A model generated the notes under the pieces. The model ran no database searches and was not told the origin of the DNA. It saw nothing but the letters and a program-made list of their open reading frames with translations. From contig JAKDMK010000135.1 in assembly GCA_030452365.1 (NCBI GenBank), positions 1 through 6,557 on the forward strand: DNA of 6,557 nt. Reading direction: 5' to 3'. Of the stretch, positions 1 to 6,557 are shown in pieces. Each line of letters starts with the position of its first letter. Position 1 is the stretch's first letter. The position numbers and the translations under genes are program-made. Source of the DNA: Nitrococcus sp. (lineage in GTDB: Bacteria; Pseudomonadota; Gammaproteobacteria; Nitrococcales; Nitrococcaceae).

Positions 1-2
1 GC

Positions 3-68
3 CCAAGGAAGGCCGTGCCGCAATACCGATCAGCGATTTCAGGAGATGCCCCATGCGATGGTCACTGA
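3..68 (+). CDS. Possible C-terminal end of NuoA (partial, 5' end outside window)
   Basis: In the third frame the window opens in an uninterrupted 21-codon stretch (starting [10 protein letters not shown] and ending PCDGH) that stops with TGA at 66-68, 14 bp inside the nuoB start. In gammaproteobacterial nuo operons nuoA lies directly upstream of nuoB, and NuoA ends in a variable, basic, poorly conserved tail, so position and character fit. The conserved membrane helices of NuoA would lie upstream, outside the window, so homology cannot be shown. The other two forward frames are poorer candidates: one is nuoB's own frame and the other stays open to 291, deep inside nuoB. It is also possible that nuoA ended before the window and this is non-coding leader. 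This is an inference from context. Confidence 0.35.
   Translation, partial: PRKAVPQYRSAISGDAPCDGH
41..45 (+). promoter_or_regulatory. Ribosome binding site of nuoB
   Basis: AGGAG lies 7 nt upstream of the ATG at 53 and decides the nuoB start. The nearby ATG at 58 is in another frame, and the next in-frame ATG is codon 71, inside the conserved core. Confidence 0.85.
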
Positions 69-727
69 CACCGGCGGAGAGCCTCGACAAGCCCGCCACT
101 GCCAAGCGCCCGACGACAACGCAGGACAGTGGCCCGGCGAGCGCCCTGGAGCGGCGGGTGCGCAACAACATTGTGACTGCCAGCCTGGAGCGACTGATCG
201 CCTGGGGCCAGAAGTATTCGCTGTGGCCGTTCAACTTCGGGCTCTCTTGCTGCTATGTGGAGATGGCCACCGCCTTCACCAGCCCCCATGACATGGCGCG
301 TTTCGGCGCCGAGGTCATGCGCGGCTCACCGCGCCAGGCCGACGTCATGATCATCTCGGGCACCGTGTTCCGCAAGATGGCACCGGTGATCCAGCGTCTG
401 TACGATGAGATGCTGGAGCCGCGCTGGGTCATCTCCATGGGGTCTTGTGCGAACTCCGGGGGTATGTACGACATCTATAGCGTGGTGCAGGGCGTGGACA
501 AGTTCCTGCCCGTCGACATCTACGTTCCGGGCTGTCCGCCGCGCCCCGAAGCGCTGCTCGAAGGGCTGATCCTACTCCAGGAGCAGGTGCAAAATGAGCC
601 CCGCCCCTTGAGCTGGCTCATCGGCCCCGACGGACCGATACAGCAATGGCCACGCCCGAGCCAGCGCGACCGCAAGCACGATGCGCGTATGCGTGCGCAG
701 CAATTGCGTACGCCGGACGAGATTTAG
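53..727 (+). CDS. nuoB: NADH-quinone oxidoreductase subunit B (cluster N2 subunit, PSST homologue)
   Basis: NuoB holds [4Fe-4S] cluster N2, the last electron carrier of complex I, and with NuoD forms the quinone-reducing site in the cytoplasmic arm next to the membrane. The 224-residue product matches E. coli NuoB (about 220) over its length. The four N2 ligands are Cys66-Cys67 (in [11 protein letters not shown]), Cys132 (GSCANSGG) and Cys161 ([10 protein letters not shown]). The segments [27 protein letters not shown] and [13 protein letters not shown] are family hallmarks, and the C-terminus LRTPDEI equals the E. coli end. Only the first ~35 residues are variable, as usual. The start is supported by AGGAG 7 nt upstream. 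It possibly overlaps the end of nuoA. A 154-bp gap separates it from nuoCD, and it is presumably co-transcribed with the rest of the operon. No oddities are seen in the protein. Confidence 0.98.
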   Translation: MRWSLTPAESLDKPATAKRPTTTQDSGPASALERRVRNNIVTASLERLIAWGQKYSLWPFNFGLSCCYVEMATAFTSPHDMARFGAEVMRGSPRQADVMIISGTVFRKMAPVIQRLYDEMLEPRWVISMGSCANSGGMYDIYSVVQGVDKFLPVDIYVPGCPPRPEALLEGLILLQEQVQNEPRPLSWLIGPDGPIQQWPRPSQRDRKHDARMRAQQLRTPDEI

Positions 728-881
728 CAGCGCCGCAAGGATGTAAGTGACCAGGCGGAGCCCACCTGCTCGGTTTTCGGCTGATCGCTAGTCAACGTCC
801 TGTGCCATGGAAACAATGGATTAAGGCAAGCTGTGTGAAATGTGAACTGATACCCTCACGGTTGCAAGGAGCCGCTCCACG
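728..881 (+). other. nuoB-nuoCD intergenic region with AT-rich patch
   Basis: This is a 154-bp non-coding gap inside the operon. The left part holds only weak hairpins, for example GAGC at 758-761 pairing with GCTC at 768-771 and followed by GGTTTT (772-777); four base pairs are too few to call a terminator. The part at 811-850 has 15 G/C out of 40 (38%), clearly below the surrounding genes. It could be a 5' leader, a processing site or an internal promoter, but I see no convincing pair of -35 and -10 boxes. A five-codon ATG...TAA reading frame at 807-824 has no ribosome binding site and is probably chance. Confidence 0.5.
866..871 (+). promoter_or_regulatory. Ribosome binding site of nuoCD
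   Basis: AAGGAG ends 10 nt before the ATG at 882. Reading back in frame, a TGA at 843-845 is reached with no other ATG, GTG or TTG between, so 882 is the only usual start codon available. Confidence 0.8.
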
Positions 882-2630
882 ATGAGCGACGTACCCGTGA
901 TCGAGGAGCTGACCGAGGCATTTGGCAGCGAGACCTTGCGCGCCCAGGAAACCTGTGACGAGTTTCTCACTCTATGGGTGGATGGAGGCCACATCCACGA
1001 CGTCGCGCGTTACCTGAAGCAGGGGATCGATCGGCCCTACGCCATGCTCTATGACCTCACTGCCATCGACGAACGCGAGCGTACGCATCGCGAGGGCCAA
1101 CCCGAGGCCGATTTCACCGCCGTCTATCACCTGATGTCGTTCGAGCGCAACGACGACATCCGCCTCAAGGTGGCGCTCGACAAGAACGACCTGTCGCTGC
1201 CCACGATCACCGATATCTGGCCTGCGGCGAACTGGTATGAACGCGAAGGCTGGGATCTGTTCGGGATCAACTTCAAGGGTCACCCGCATCTCACCCGCAT
1301 CTTGCTGCCGCCGACCTGGGAAGGTCATCCTCTGCGCAAAGAGCATCCGGCGCGTGCCACCGAGATGGAACCCTATGCGCTGTGGGACGAAAGGCAGGAG
1401 CGCGAGCAGGAGGCGCTACGCTTTAAGCCCGAGGACTGGGGCATGCAACGCCAGAGTGCGAACGCCGATTTCATGTTCCTCAACATGGGCCCCAATCACC
1501 CTGCGGTGCACGGTGTATTCCGTTTGGTGCTGCAGCTCGACGGCGAGGAGATCATTGACGTGGTACCGGATATCGGCTACCACCACCGCGCCGCCGAGAA
1601 GATGGCCGAGCGCCAGTCCTGGCACACTTTCATCCCCTACACCGACCGGATCGACTATCTCGGCGGGGTGATGAACGAGCTGCCCTATGTCATGGCTGCC
1701 GAGAAGCTCGCCGGTATCGAGGTGCCGGACCGGGTCAAGGTGATGCGCATCATGCTGTGCGAGTTCTTCCGGATCGCCAGCCACCTGCTGTTCTATGGCA
1801 CCTACGCCCAGGATCTGGGACAGATGTCGCCGGTGTTCTACATGTTTACGGATCGCCAACGCATCTACGACGTGATCGAGGCGATCACCGGTGCCCGCAT
1901 GCACCCGATATGGTTTCGCATCGGCGGCGTGGCCATGGACCTGCCCAACGGCTGGGAGAAGCCCGTACGGCGCTTCATCAAGGAATTTCCGGCGCGTCTC
2001 GATCATTACGAACGCATGGTGCTGAAAAACAGCTTGATCCGCGCGCGGGCGCGCAATGTCGGCGGCTACTCGGCGGCGGAGGCGATCGAATGGGGCGTCA
2101 CCGGCCCCAACCTGCGCGCTACGGGGCTGGAGTGGGACTACCGCAAGAAGCGGCCCTATTCCGGCTATGATCAATTCGACTTCGAGATTCCGGTGGGCGA
2201 TCGTGGTGATTGTTATGATCGCTGTGTGATACGGGCCGAGGAGATGCGCCAGAGCCTGCGCATCATCGAGCAGTGCGCCGACAACATGCCGGCCGGGGAG
2301 TACAAGTCGCGCCATCCGCTGACTACGCCGCCGATCAAGGATGCCTACACCATGCATCACATCGAGACGCTGATCACGCACTTCGTCAACGTGAGTTGGG
2401 GTCCGGTGATGCCGGTGGGGGAGGTCTGCCAGACCATCGAGGCGACCAAGGGGCTCAATAGCTACTACCTAGTCTCCGACGGCAATACGGAATCCTATCG
2501 CACGCGCATTCGCACGCCGTCGTTCCCGCATCTGCAGATGATCCCTTATATCAGCCGCGGCTTCCTGATCGCGGATTTGATCGCCATCCTCGCCAGTATC
2601 GATTTCGTCATGGCCGACGTAGACCGGTAG
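882..2630 (+). CDS. nuoCD: NADH-quinone oxidoreductase subunit C/D, fused 30-kDa and 49-kDa subunits
   Basis: This is a single chain joining NuoC (about residues 30-165) and NuoD (about 195-582) through a charged linker (about 166-190), as in E. coli (about 600 residues; here 582). NuoC is a structural subunit of the cytoplasmic arm; NuoD forms the quinone cavity with NuoB. The 30-kDa signature spans residues 119-143 ([10 protein letters not shown], then [11 protein letters not shown]). The 49-kDa signature is [12 protein letters not shown] (234-245). His210 (in NHPAVHG) and Tyr259 (in YTDRIDYL) match, by alignment with Thermus Nqo4 His38 and Tyr87, the pair that contacts the quinone headgroup. 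[24 protein letters not shown] and the C-terminal end [11 protein letters not shown] are strongly conserved. The fusion is typical of Gammaproteobacteria. NuoD descends from the large subunit of [NiFe] hydrogenases, but the metal-binding cysteines are absent, so it is not a hydrogenase. The 49-bp gap to nuoE suggests co-transcription. Confidence 0.98.
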   Translation: MSDVPVIEELTEAFGSETLRAQETCDEFLTLWVDGGHIHDVARYLKQGIDRPYAMLYDLTAIDERERTHREGQPEADFTAVYHLMSFERNDDIRLKVALDKNDLSLPTITDIWPAANWYEREGWDLFGINFKGHPHLTRILLPPTWEGHPLRKEHPARATEMEPYALWDERQEREQEALRFKPEDWGMQRQSANADFMFLNMGPNHPAVHGVFRLVLQLDGEEIIDVVPDIGYHHRAAEKMAERQSWHTFIPYTDRIDYLGGVMNELPYVMAAEKLAGIEVPDRVKVMRIMLCEFFRIASHLLFYGTYAQDLGQMSPVFYMFTDRQRIYDVIEAITGARMHPIWFRIGGVAMDLPNGWEKPVRRFIKEFPARLDHYERMVLKNSLIRARARNVGGYSAAEAIEWGVTGPNLRATGLEWDYRKKRPYSGYDQFDFEIPVGDRGDCYDRCVIRAEEMRQSLRIIEQCADNMPAGEYKSRHPLTTPPIKDAYTMHHIETLITHFVNVSWGPVMPVGEVCQTIEATKGLNSYYLVSDGNTESYRTRIRTPSFPHLQMIPYISRGFLIADLIAILASIDFVMADVDR

Positions 2631-2679
2631 CGGAGAGAGCGCATCGAGCCCAGAAAGCGCGCGTCGCAATAAGCAAAAT

Positions 2680-3147
2680 ATGCTGGACCCAAAAGACATC
2701 GAAGCCATTCGCGCCGAAGCTCGGCACTACGAGGACCCGAAAGCGGTCGGCGTCGACGCGATGAAGCTGGCGCAAAAGCGCCAGGGGTGGATCGACGACG
2801 ACACGTTGCACCAACTGGCCGAGCTGCTCGGCATGTCGGCCACCGAGCTCGAAGGCCTGGCGACCTTCTACAACCTGATTTATCGCCAACCAGTCGGCCG
2901 GCACGTAATCCACGTCTGCGACAGCGTGAGCTGCTGGGTCTGCGACTATGACGCGCTGCGCGAAGCGCTCAAGCGTAGGCTCGGCATCGATTTCGGTGAG
3001 ACTACCAAGGACGGGCGCTTCACGCTGTTGCCGATTGTCTGCCTCGGCGCCTGCGACCGCGCACCGACCCTGCTCGTCGATGGTGACCTGCATGGCCCCG
3101 TGACCGACGCCGATGGCATCGATCAAATCCTCCAGCGGTACGAATAG
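2680..3147 (+). CDS. nuoE: NADH-quinone oxidoreductase subunit E (24-kDa, cluster N1a)
   Basis: NuoE is a thioredoxin-fold subunit of the NADH-oxidising module and carries [2Fe-2S] cluster N1a close to the FMN of NuoF. The product is 155 residues (E. coli 166; the difference is at the variable N-terminus). The N-terminal helical part shows HYEDPKAV, LAQKRQGWIDD and LEGLATFYN. The cluster ligands are Cys80 and Cys85 (CDSVSC) and Cys121 and Cys125 (CLGAC), within the family signature DGRFTLLPIVCLGACDRAP (111-129). Cys88 is an additional cysteine three residues after a ligand. The ATG at 2680 is the only usual start: the frame runs back to a TAG at 2620-2622 without another ATG, GTG or TTG. It lacks a clear Shine-Dalgarno sequence (only AATAAG just upstream; GGAGAG at 2632-2637 is too distant). 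It lies 49 bp after nuoCD and 8 bp before nuoF. Confidence 0.97.
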   Translation: MLDPKDIEAIRAEARHYEDPKAVGVDAMKLAQKRQGWIDDDTLHQLAELLGMSATELEGLATFYNLIYRQPVGRHVIHVCDSVSCWVCDYDALREALKRRLGIDFGETTKDGRFTLLPIVCLGACDRAPTLLVDGDLHGPVTDADGIDQILQRYE

Positions 3148-3155
3148 AGAAAATC

Positions 3156-4457
<1,302 letters not shown>

Positions 4458-4479
4458 CCGGAAGGATCTGCTTGCGTGA

Positions 4480-4518
4480 CGCTCGGGAACCCCCGCATAC
4501 CGCGGGCTAGCGGGAGCG
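4480..4518 (+). repeat. GC-rich inverted repeats, possible RNA hairpin between nuoF and nuoG
   Basis: CCCGC (4492-4496) can pair with GCGGG at 4502-4506 around a five-base loop, or alternatively with a second GCGGG at 4510-4514. An outer pair, CGCTC (4480-4484) with GAGCG (4514-4518), could close the whole 39-base element. No U-tract follows, so a stabilising or processing stem-loop, or chance pairing in GC-rich DNA, is more likely than a terminator. The base pairing is read directly from the sequence; the function is inferred. Confidence 0.4.
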
Positions 4519-4575
4519 GATAGCAGCGCGGAGTTTACGACACCGCCCAGGATCGGCAAGCCGGGCCACGACTAC

Positions 4576-4579
4576 GGAG
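4576..4579 (+). promoter_or_regulatory. Ribosome binding site of nuoG
   Basis: GGAG lies 8 nt before the ATG at 4588. It supports that start, which is also the only usual start codon after the upstream in-frame stop at 4477-4479. Confidence 0.75.
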
Positions 4580-4587
4580 CGAGCTAC

Positions 4588-6557
4588 ATGGCCATTATCA
4601 CGGTCGACAACAAGAACTACGAGGTCCGCGACGGCCAGAATCTCCTCCAGGCGTGCCTGTCACTCGGCTTCGATTTGCCCTATTTCTGCTGGCACCCGGC
4701 CATGGGCTCGGTCGGCGCCTGCCGTCAATGCGCCATCGTGCTCTACAAAAACGCCGAGGATACCCAAGGCACGCTCACCATGGCATGCATGACTGCGGCG
4801 AAGGACGGCACCCGGCTGTCCATCGAAATGCCGCTGGCACGGCAGTTTCGCGCCAGCACCATCGAGTGGCTGATGATCAACCATCCCCATGACTGTCCGG
4901 TCTGCGAGGAAGGCGGCGAGTGCCACCTGCAGGACATGACCCATATGACTGGGCACGTTTACCGCCGTTATCGCTTCACCAAGCGCACCCATCGCAACCA
5001 GTATCTCGGTCCGTTTCTCACCCATGAGATGAATCGCTGCATCGCCTGCTACCGCTGCATCCGCTTCTACCAGGACTACGCCGGTGGCCACGATCTAGAG
5101 GCACTCAACTGGCACGATCATGTCTATTTTGGCCGACAGACCGACGGTGTCCTGGAAAACGAGTTCAGTGGCAACCTGGCCGAGGTGTGCCCCACTGGGG
5201 TATTCGACGACAAGACCTTGAGCGGGCGCTATACACGCAAATGGGATCTACGCTCGGCGCCCTCGGTCTGCGGGCACTGCGCAGTGGGCTGCAACACCAG
5301 CCCTAACGAGCGCTACGGCACGGTCAAGCGCATCCTCAACCGCTACAACGGCGCGGTGAACGGCTATTTCATCTGCGACCGCGGGCGCTTCGGTTACGTC
5401 TACGTCAACAGCGAGCGTCGGATTACGAAACCTACGTTGCGCGAGAATCGGGCCGGCGTGCCGGCTACGGTCGCCATTGATCACGTCATGGACTGGCTGG
5501 AGCAAGCCCTGGTCGAGGGCAGCGCCATCGGCATTGGCTCGCCGCGGGCATCGATCGAGACCAATTTCGCGCTGCGCGAGCTGGTAGGCGCGGAGCACTT
5601 CCACGACGGCCTCTCCGAAGCCGAGCACGCCCTTATTGGCCTTATCGCCGACATCCTGCGCAACGGCCCGCTGCGCACTCCGAGTCTGCGCGAGGCGGAG
5701 CAGGCGGATGCAGTGCTGGTGCTGGGCGAGGATGTCAGCAACAGCGCGCCGCGGTTCGCCCTGACCCTGCGCCAAGCGACCCGTCAGGCCTCGCTGCGCC
5801 ATGCCGATGCCGTGGGGGTACCGCGCTGGCAGGATGCCGGGGTACGCGAGGCCACCGCGCCAGGCCTGCGCAGCCCGTTGTTTCTCGCGACACCGGCAGC
5901 GACACGCCTGGATGATGTCGCCGCCGGAACCTTGCACGGCGCGCCCGAGACCATCGCCCGGCTCGGCTTTGCGATCGCGCACGCCCTGGACGCCGCCGCC
6001 CCGGCGGTGGAAGGGCTAGACGATAACTCCCGCGCCCTTGCCGAGCGCATCGCCGCAGCACTCGCTAACGCGCGCAACGCGCTCATCGTCTCCGGCACCG
6101 GGTGCATGAGTGCGGCGGTGATCCGCGCCGCCGCCAATGTGGCGCGCGCGCTGCAAAGCCGTAACGACAAGGACCAGGCCCCGGCGATGCTTGCCTACAC
6201 AATGCCCGAGGGCAACAGCCTCGGCGTGCGCCTGCTCGATGGACAGCCGCTGGCGGCGGCTTTCGAGAAGCTGAAGGCCGGCCTTGCCGATACCGTCATC
6301 ATCGCCGAGAACGACCTCTTCCGGCGCGCCCCCGCCCGGGGCGTAGCGGATGCACTCGCCGCCGCATGCCGGGTAATCGTCCTCGATCAGGTCACCACGG
6401 CCACTACGGAGCACGCCGATCTCGTGCTGCCGGCGGCGACCTTCGCCGAGGCGCAGGGCACGCTGGTGAGCAGCGAGGGGCGCGCCCAGCGCTTCTACGC
6501 CGTACTCGAGCGTAACCCCGATAGCGCTGTCCAGGAGAGCTGGCGCTGGCTCACGAC
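4588..6557 (+). CDS. nuoG: NADH-quinone oxidoreductase subunit G (75-kDa), partial, 3' end outside window
   Basis: NuoG is the largest cytoplasmic-arm subunit and relays electrons from NuoF towards NuoI. 656 codons are present, of about 900 in E. coli NuoG, and the frame is open to the window edge. The ferredoxin-like domain (about 1-78) holds [2Fe-2S] N1b on Cys34, Cys45, Cys48 and Cys67. The His-Cys box binds N5 through His99, Cys103, Cys106 and Cys112 (HPHDCPVCEEGGEC). The next [4Fe-4S] site (N4) uses Cys151, Cys154, Cys157 (CIACYRC) and Cys201 (CPTG). Cys228, Cys231, Cys235 and Cys263 form the extra, off-pathway N7 site known from E. coli and Thermus. From about 278 a molybdopterin-oxidoreductase-like domain follows, with IGSPRASIETNFALRELVG, VLVLGEDV, RLGFAIAHALD and SEGRAQRFY; it is a relic fold in complex I and binds no molybdenum cofactor. 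The early residues match E. coli NuoG from its start, which supports the chosen ATG. Confidence 0.97.
   Translation, partial: MAIITVDNKNYEVRDGQNLLQACLSLGFDLPYFCWHPAMGSVGACRQCAIVLYKNAEDTQGTLTMACMTAAKDGTRLSIEMPLARQFRASTIEWLMINHPHDCPVCEEGGECHLQDMTHMTGHVYRRYRFTKRTHRNQYLGPFLTHEMNRCIACYRCIRFYQDYAGGHDLEALNWHDHVYFGRQTDGVLENEFSGNLAEVCPTGVFDDKTLSGRYTRKWDLRSAPSVCGHCAVGCNTSPNERYGTVKRILNRYNGAVNGYFICDRGRFGYVYVNSERRITKPTLRENRAGVPATVAIDHVMDWLEQALVEGSAIGIGSPRASIETNFALRELVGAEHFHDGLSEAEHALIGLIADILRNGPLRTPSLREAEQADAVLVLGEDVSNSAPRFALTLRQATRQASLRHADAVGVPRWQDAGVREATAPGLRSPLFLATPAATRLDDVAAGTLHGAPETIARLGFAIAHALDAAAPAVEGLDDNSRALAERIAAALANARNALIVSGTGCMSAAVIRAAANVARALQSRNDKDQAPAMLAYTMPEGNSLGVRLLDGQPLAAAFEKLKAGLADTVIIAENDLFRRAPARGVADALAAACRVIVLDQVTTATTEHADLVLPAATFAEAQGTLVSSEGRAQRFYAVLERNPDSAVQESWRWLT

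Larger units (their letters stand above)
4458..4587 (+). other. nuoF-nuoG intergenic region
   Basis: This is a 130-bp gap with no recognisable gene. The nuoG frame is open back to a TGA at 4477-4479 but holds no ATG, GTG or TTG before 4588. The middle part carries GC-rich inverted repeats, listed separately. No T-run follows them, so a classical intrinsic terminator is not supported. The last 40 bp lead into the nuoG ribosome binding site. Confidence 0.6.

Noticed and set aside
46..291. Forward open frame of 81 codons overlapping the nuoB start
   Set aside because: It lies in a different frame from conserved NuoB, including the Cys66-Cys67 region, and its sequence shows no family resemblance.
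758..777. Possible intrinsic terminator after nuoB
   Set aside because: The stem is only four base pairs and the T-run only four bases; ending transcription before nuoCD would also make little sense in this operon.
807..824. Five-codon ATG...TAA frame in the nuoB-nuoCD gap, as a possible leader peptide
   Set aside because: There is no ribosome binding site before it, no regulatory codon run, and such short frames are expected by chance.
833..860. TGTGA and CTCAC half-sites suggesting a CRP-like operator
   Set aside because: TGTGA at 841-845 and TCAC at 856-859 are separated by ten bases rather than the six of the CRP consensus, so the match is not convincing.
1416..2381. Long minus-strand open frame (321 codons) opposite the NuoD part of nuoCD
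   Set aside because: It lies wholly opposite a highly conserved gene, its translation resembles no family I know, and GC-rich coding DNA often leaves an antisense frame open.
5248..5982. Minus-strand open frame (244 codons) opposite nuoG
   Set aside because: It is opposite conserved nuoG sequence, is low in complexity (rich in Ala, Arg, Gly), has no recognisable domain and is best explained as a codon-bias shadow.

Overview
This window is an internal stretch of a complex I (proton-pumping NADH:quinone oxidoreductase, nuo) operon. All recognised genes are on the + strand in the order (nuoA end?)-nuoB-nuoCD-nuoE-nuoF-nuoG, and nuoG runs off the right edge. Every intact gene aligns along its full length with the remembered Escherichia coli proteins, and all the expected iron-sulfur, FMN/NADH and quinone-site residues are visible.

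Organism: the fused nuoCD gene, the closely E. coli-like NuoB/NuoCD/NuoG sequences and the retained N7 cluster in NuoG point to a gammaproteobacterium. The DNA is GC-rich (roughly 60% or more by eye), so it is not a close relative of E. coli. I cannot name the genus from this window; no tRNA, rRNA or other taxonomic marker is present.

Layout: 1-68 may hold the last codons of nuoA, overlapping the start of nuoB. nuoB (53-727) carries cluster N2. A 154-bp gap (728-881) with a locally AT-rich patch precedes nuoCD (882-2630), a fusion of the 30-kDa and 49-kDa subunits. A 49-bp gap leads to nuoE (2680-3147, cluster N1a), followed 8 bp later by nuoF (3156-4457, FMN, NADH site, cluster N3). A 130-bp gap (4458-4587) with GC-rich inverted repeats precedes nuoG (4588 to the window end, clusters N1b, N5, N4 and N7). 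There is no gene-free stretch longer than 154 bp.

How they work together: NuoE, NuoF and NuoG form the NADH-oxidising end of the cytoplasmic arm. NuoF takes a hydride from NADH onto FMN, and electrons pass through the cluster chain of NuoF and NuoG, then NuoI (not in this window), to N2 in NuoB. Quinone is reduced at the NuoB/NuoD interface, which is coupled to ion pumping by the membrane subunits encoded elsewhere (nuoA and nuoH-N). The region looks like ordinary core metabolism. I see no mobile element, CRISPR array, RNA gene or undescribed system. The points worth a second look are the two larger gaps inside the operon, the weak ribosome binding sites of nuoE and nuoF, and a few residue-level deviations.
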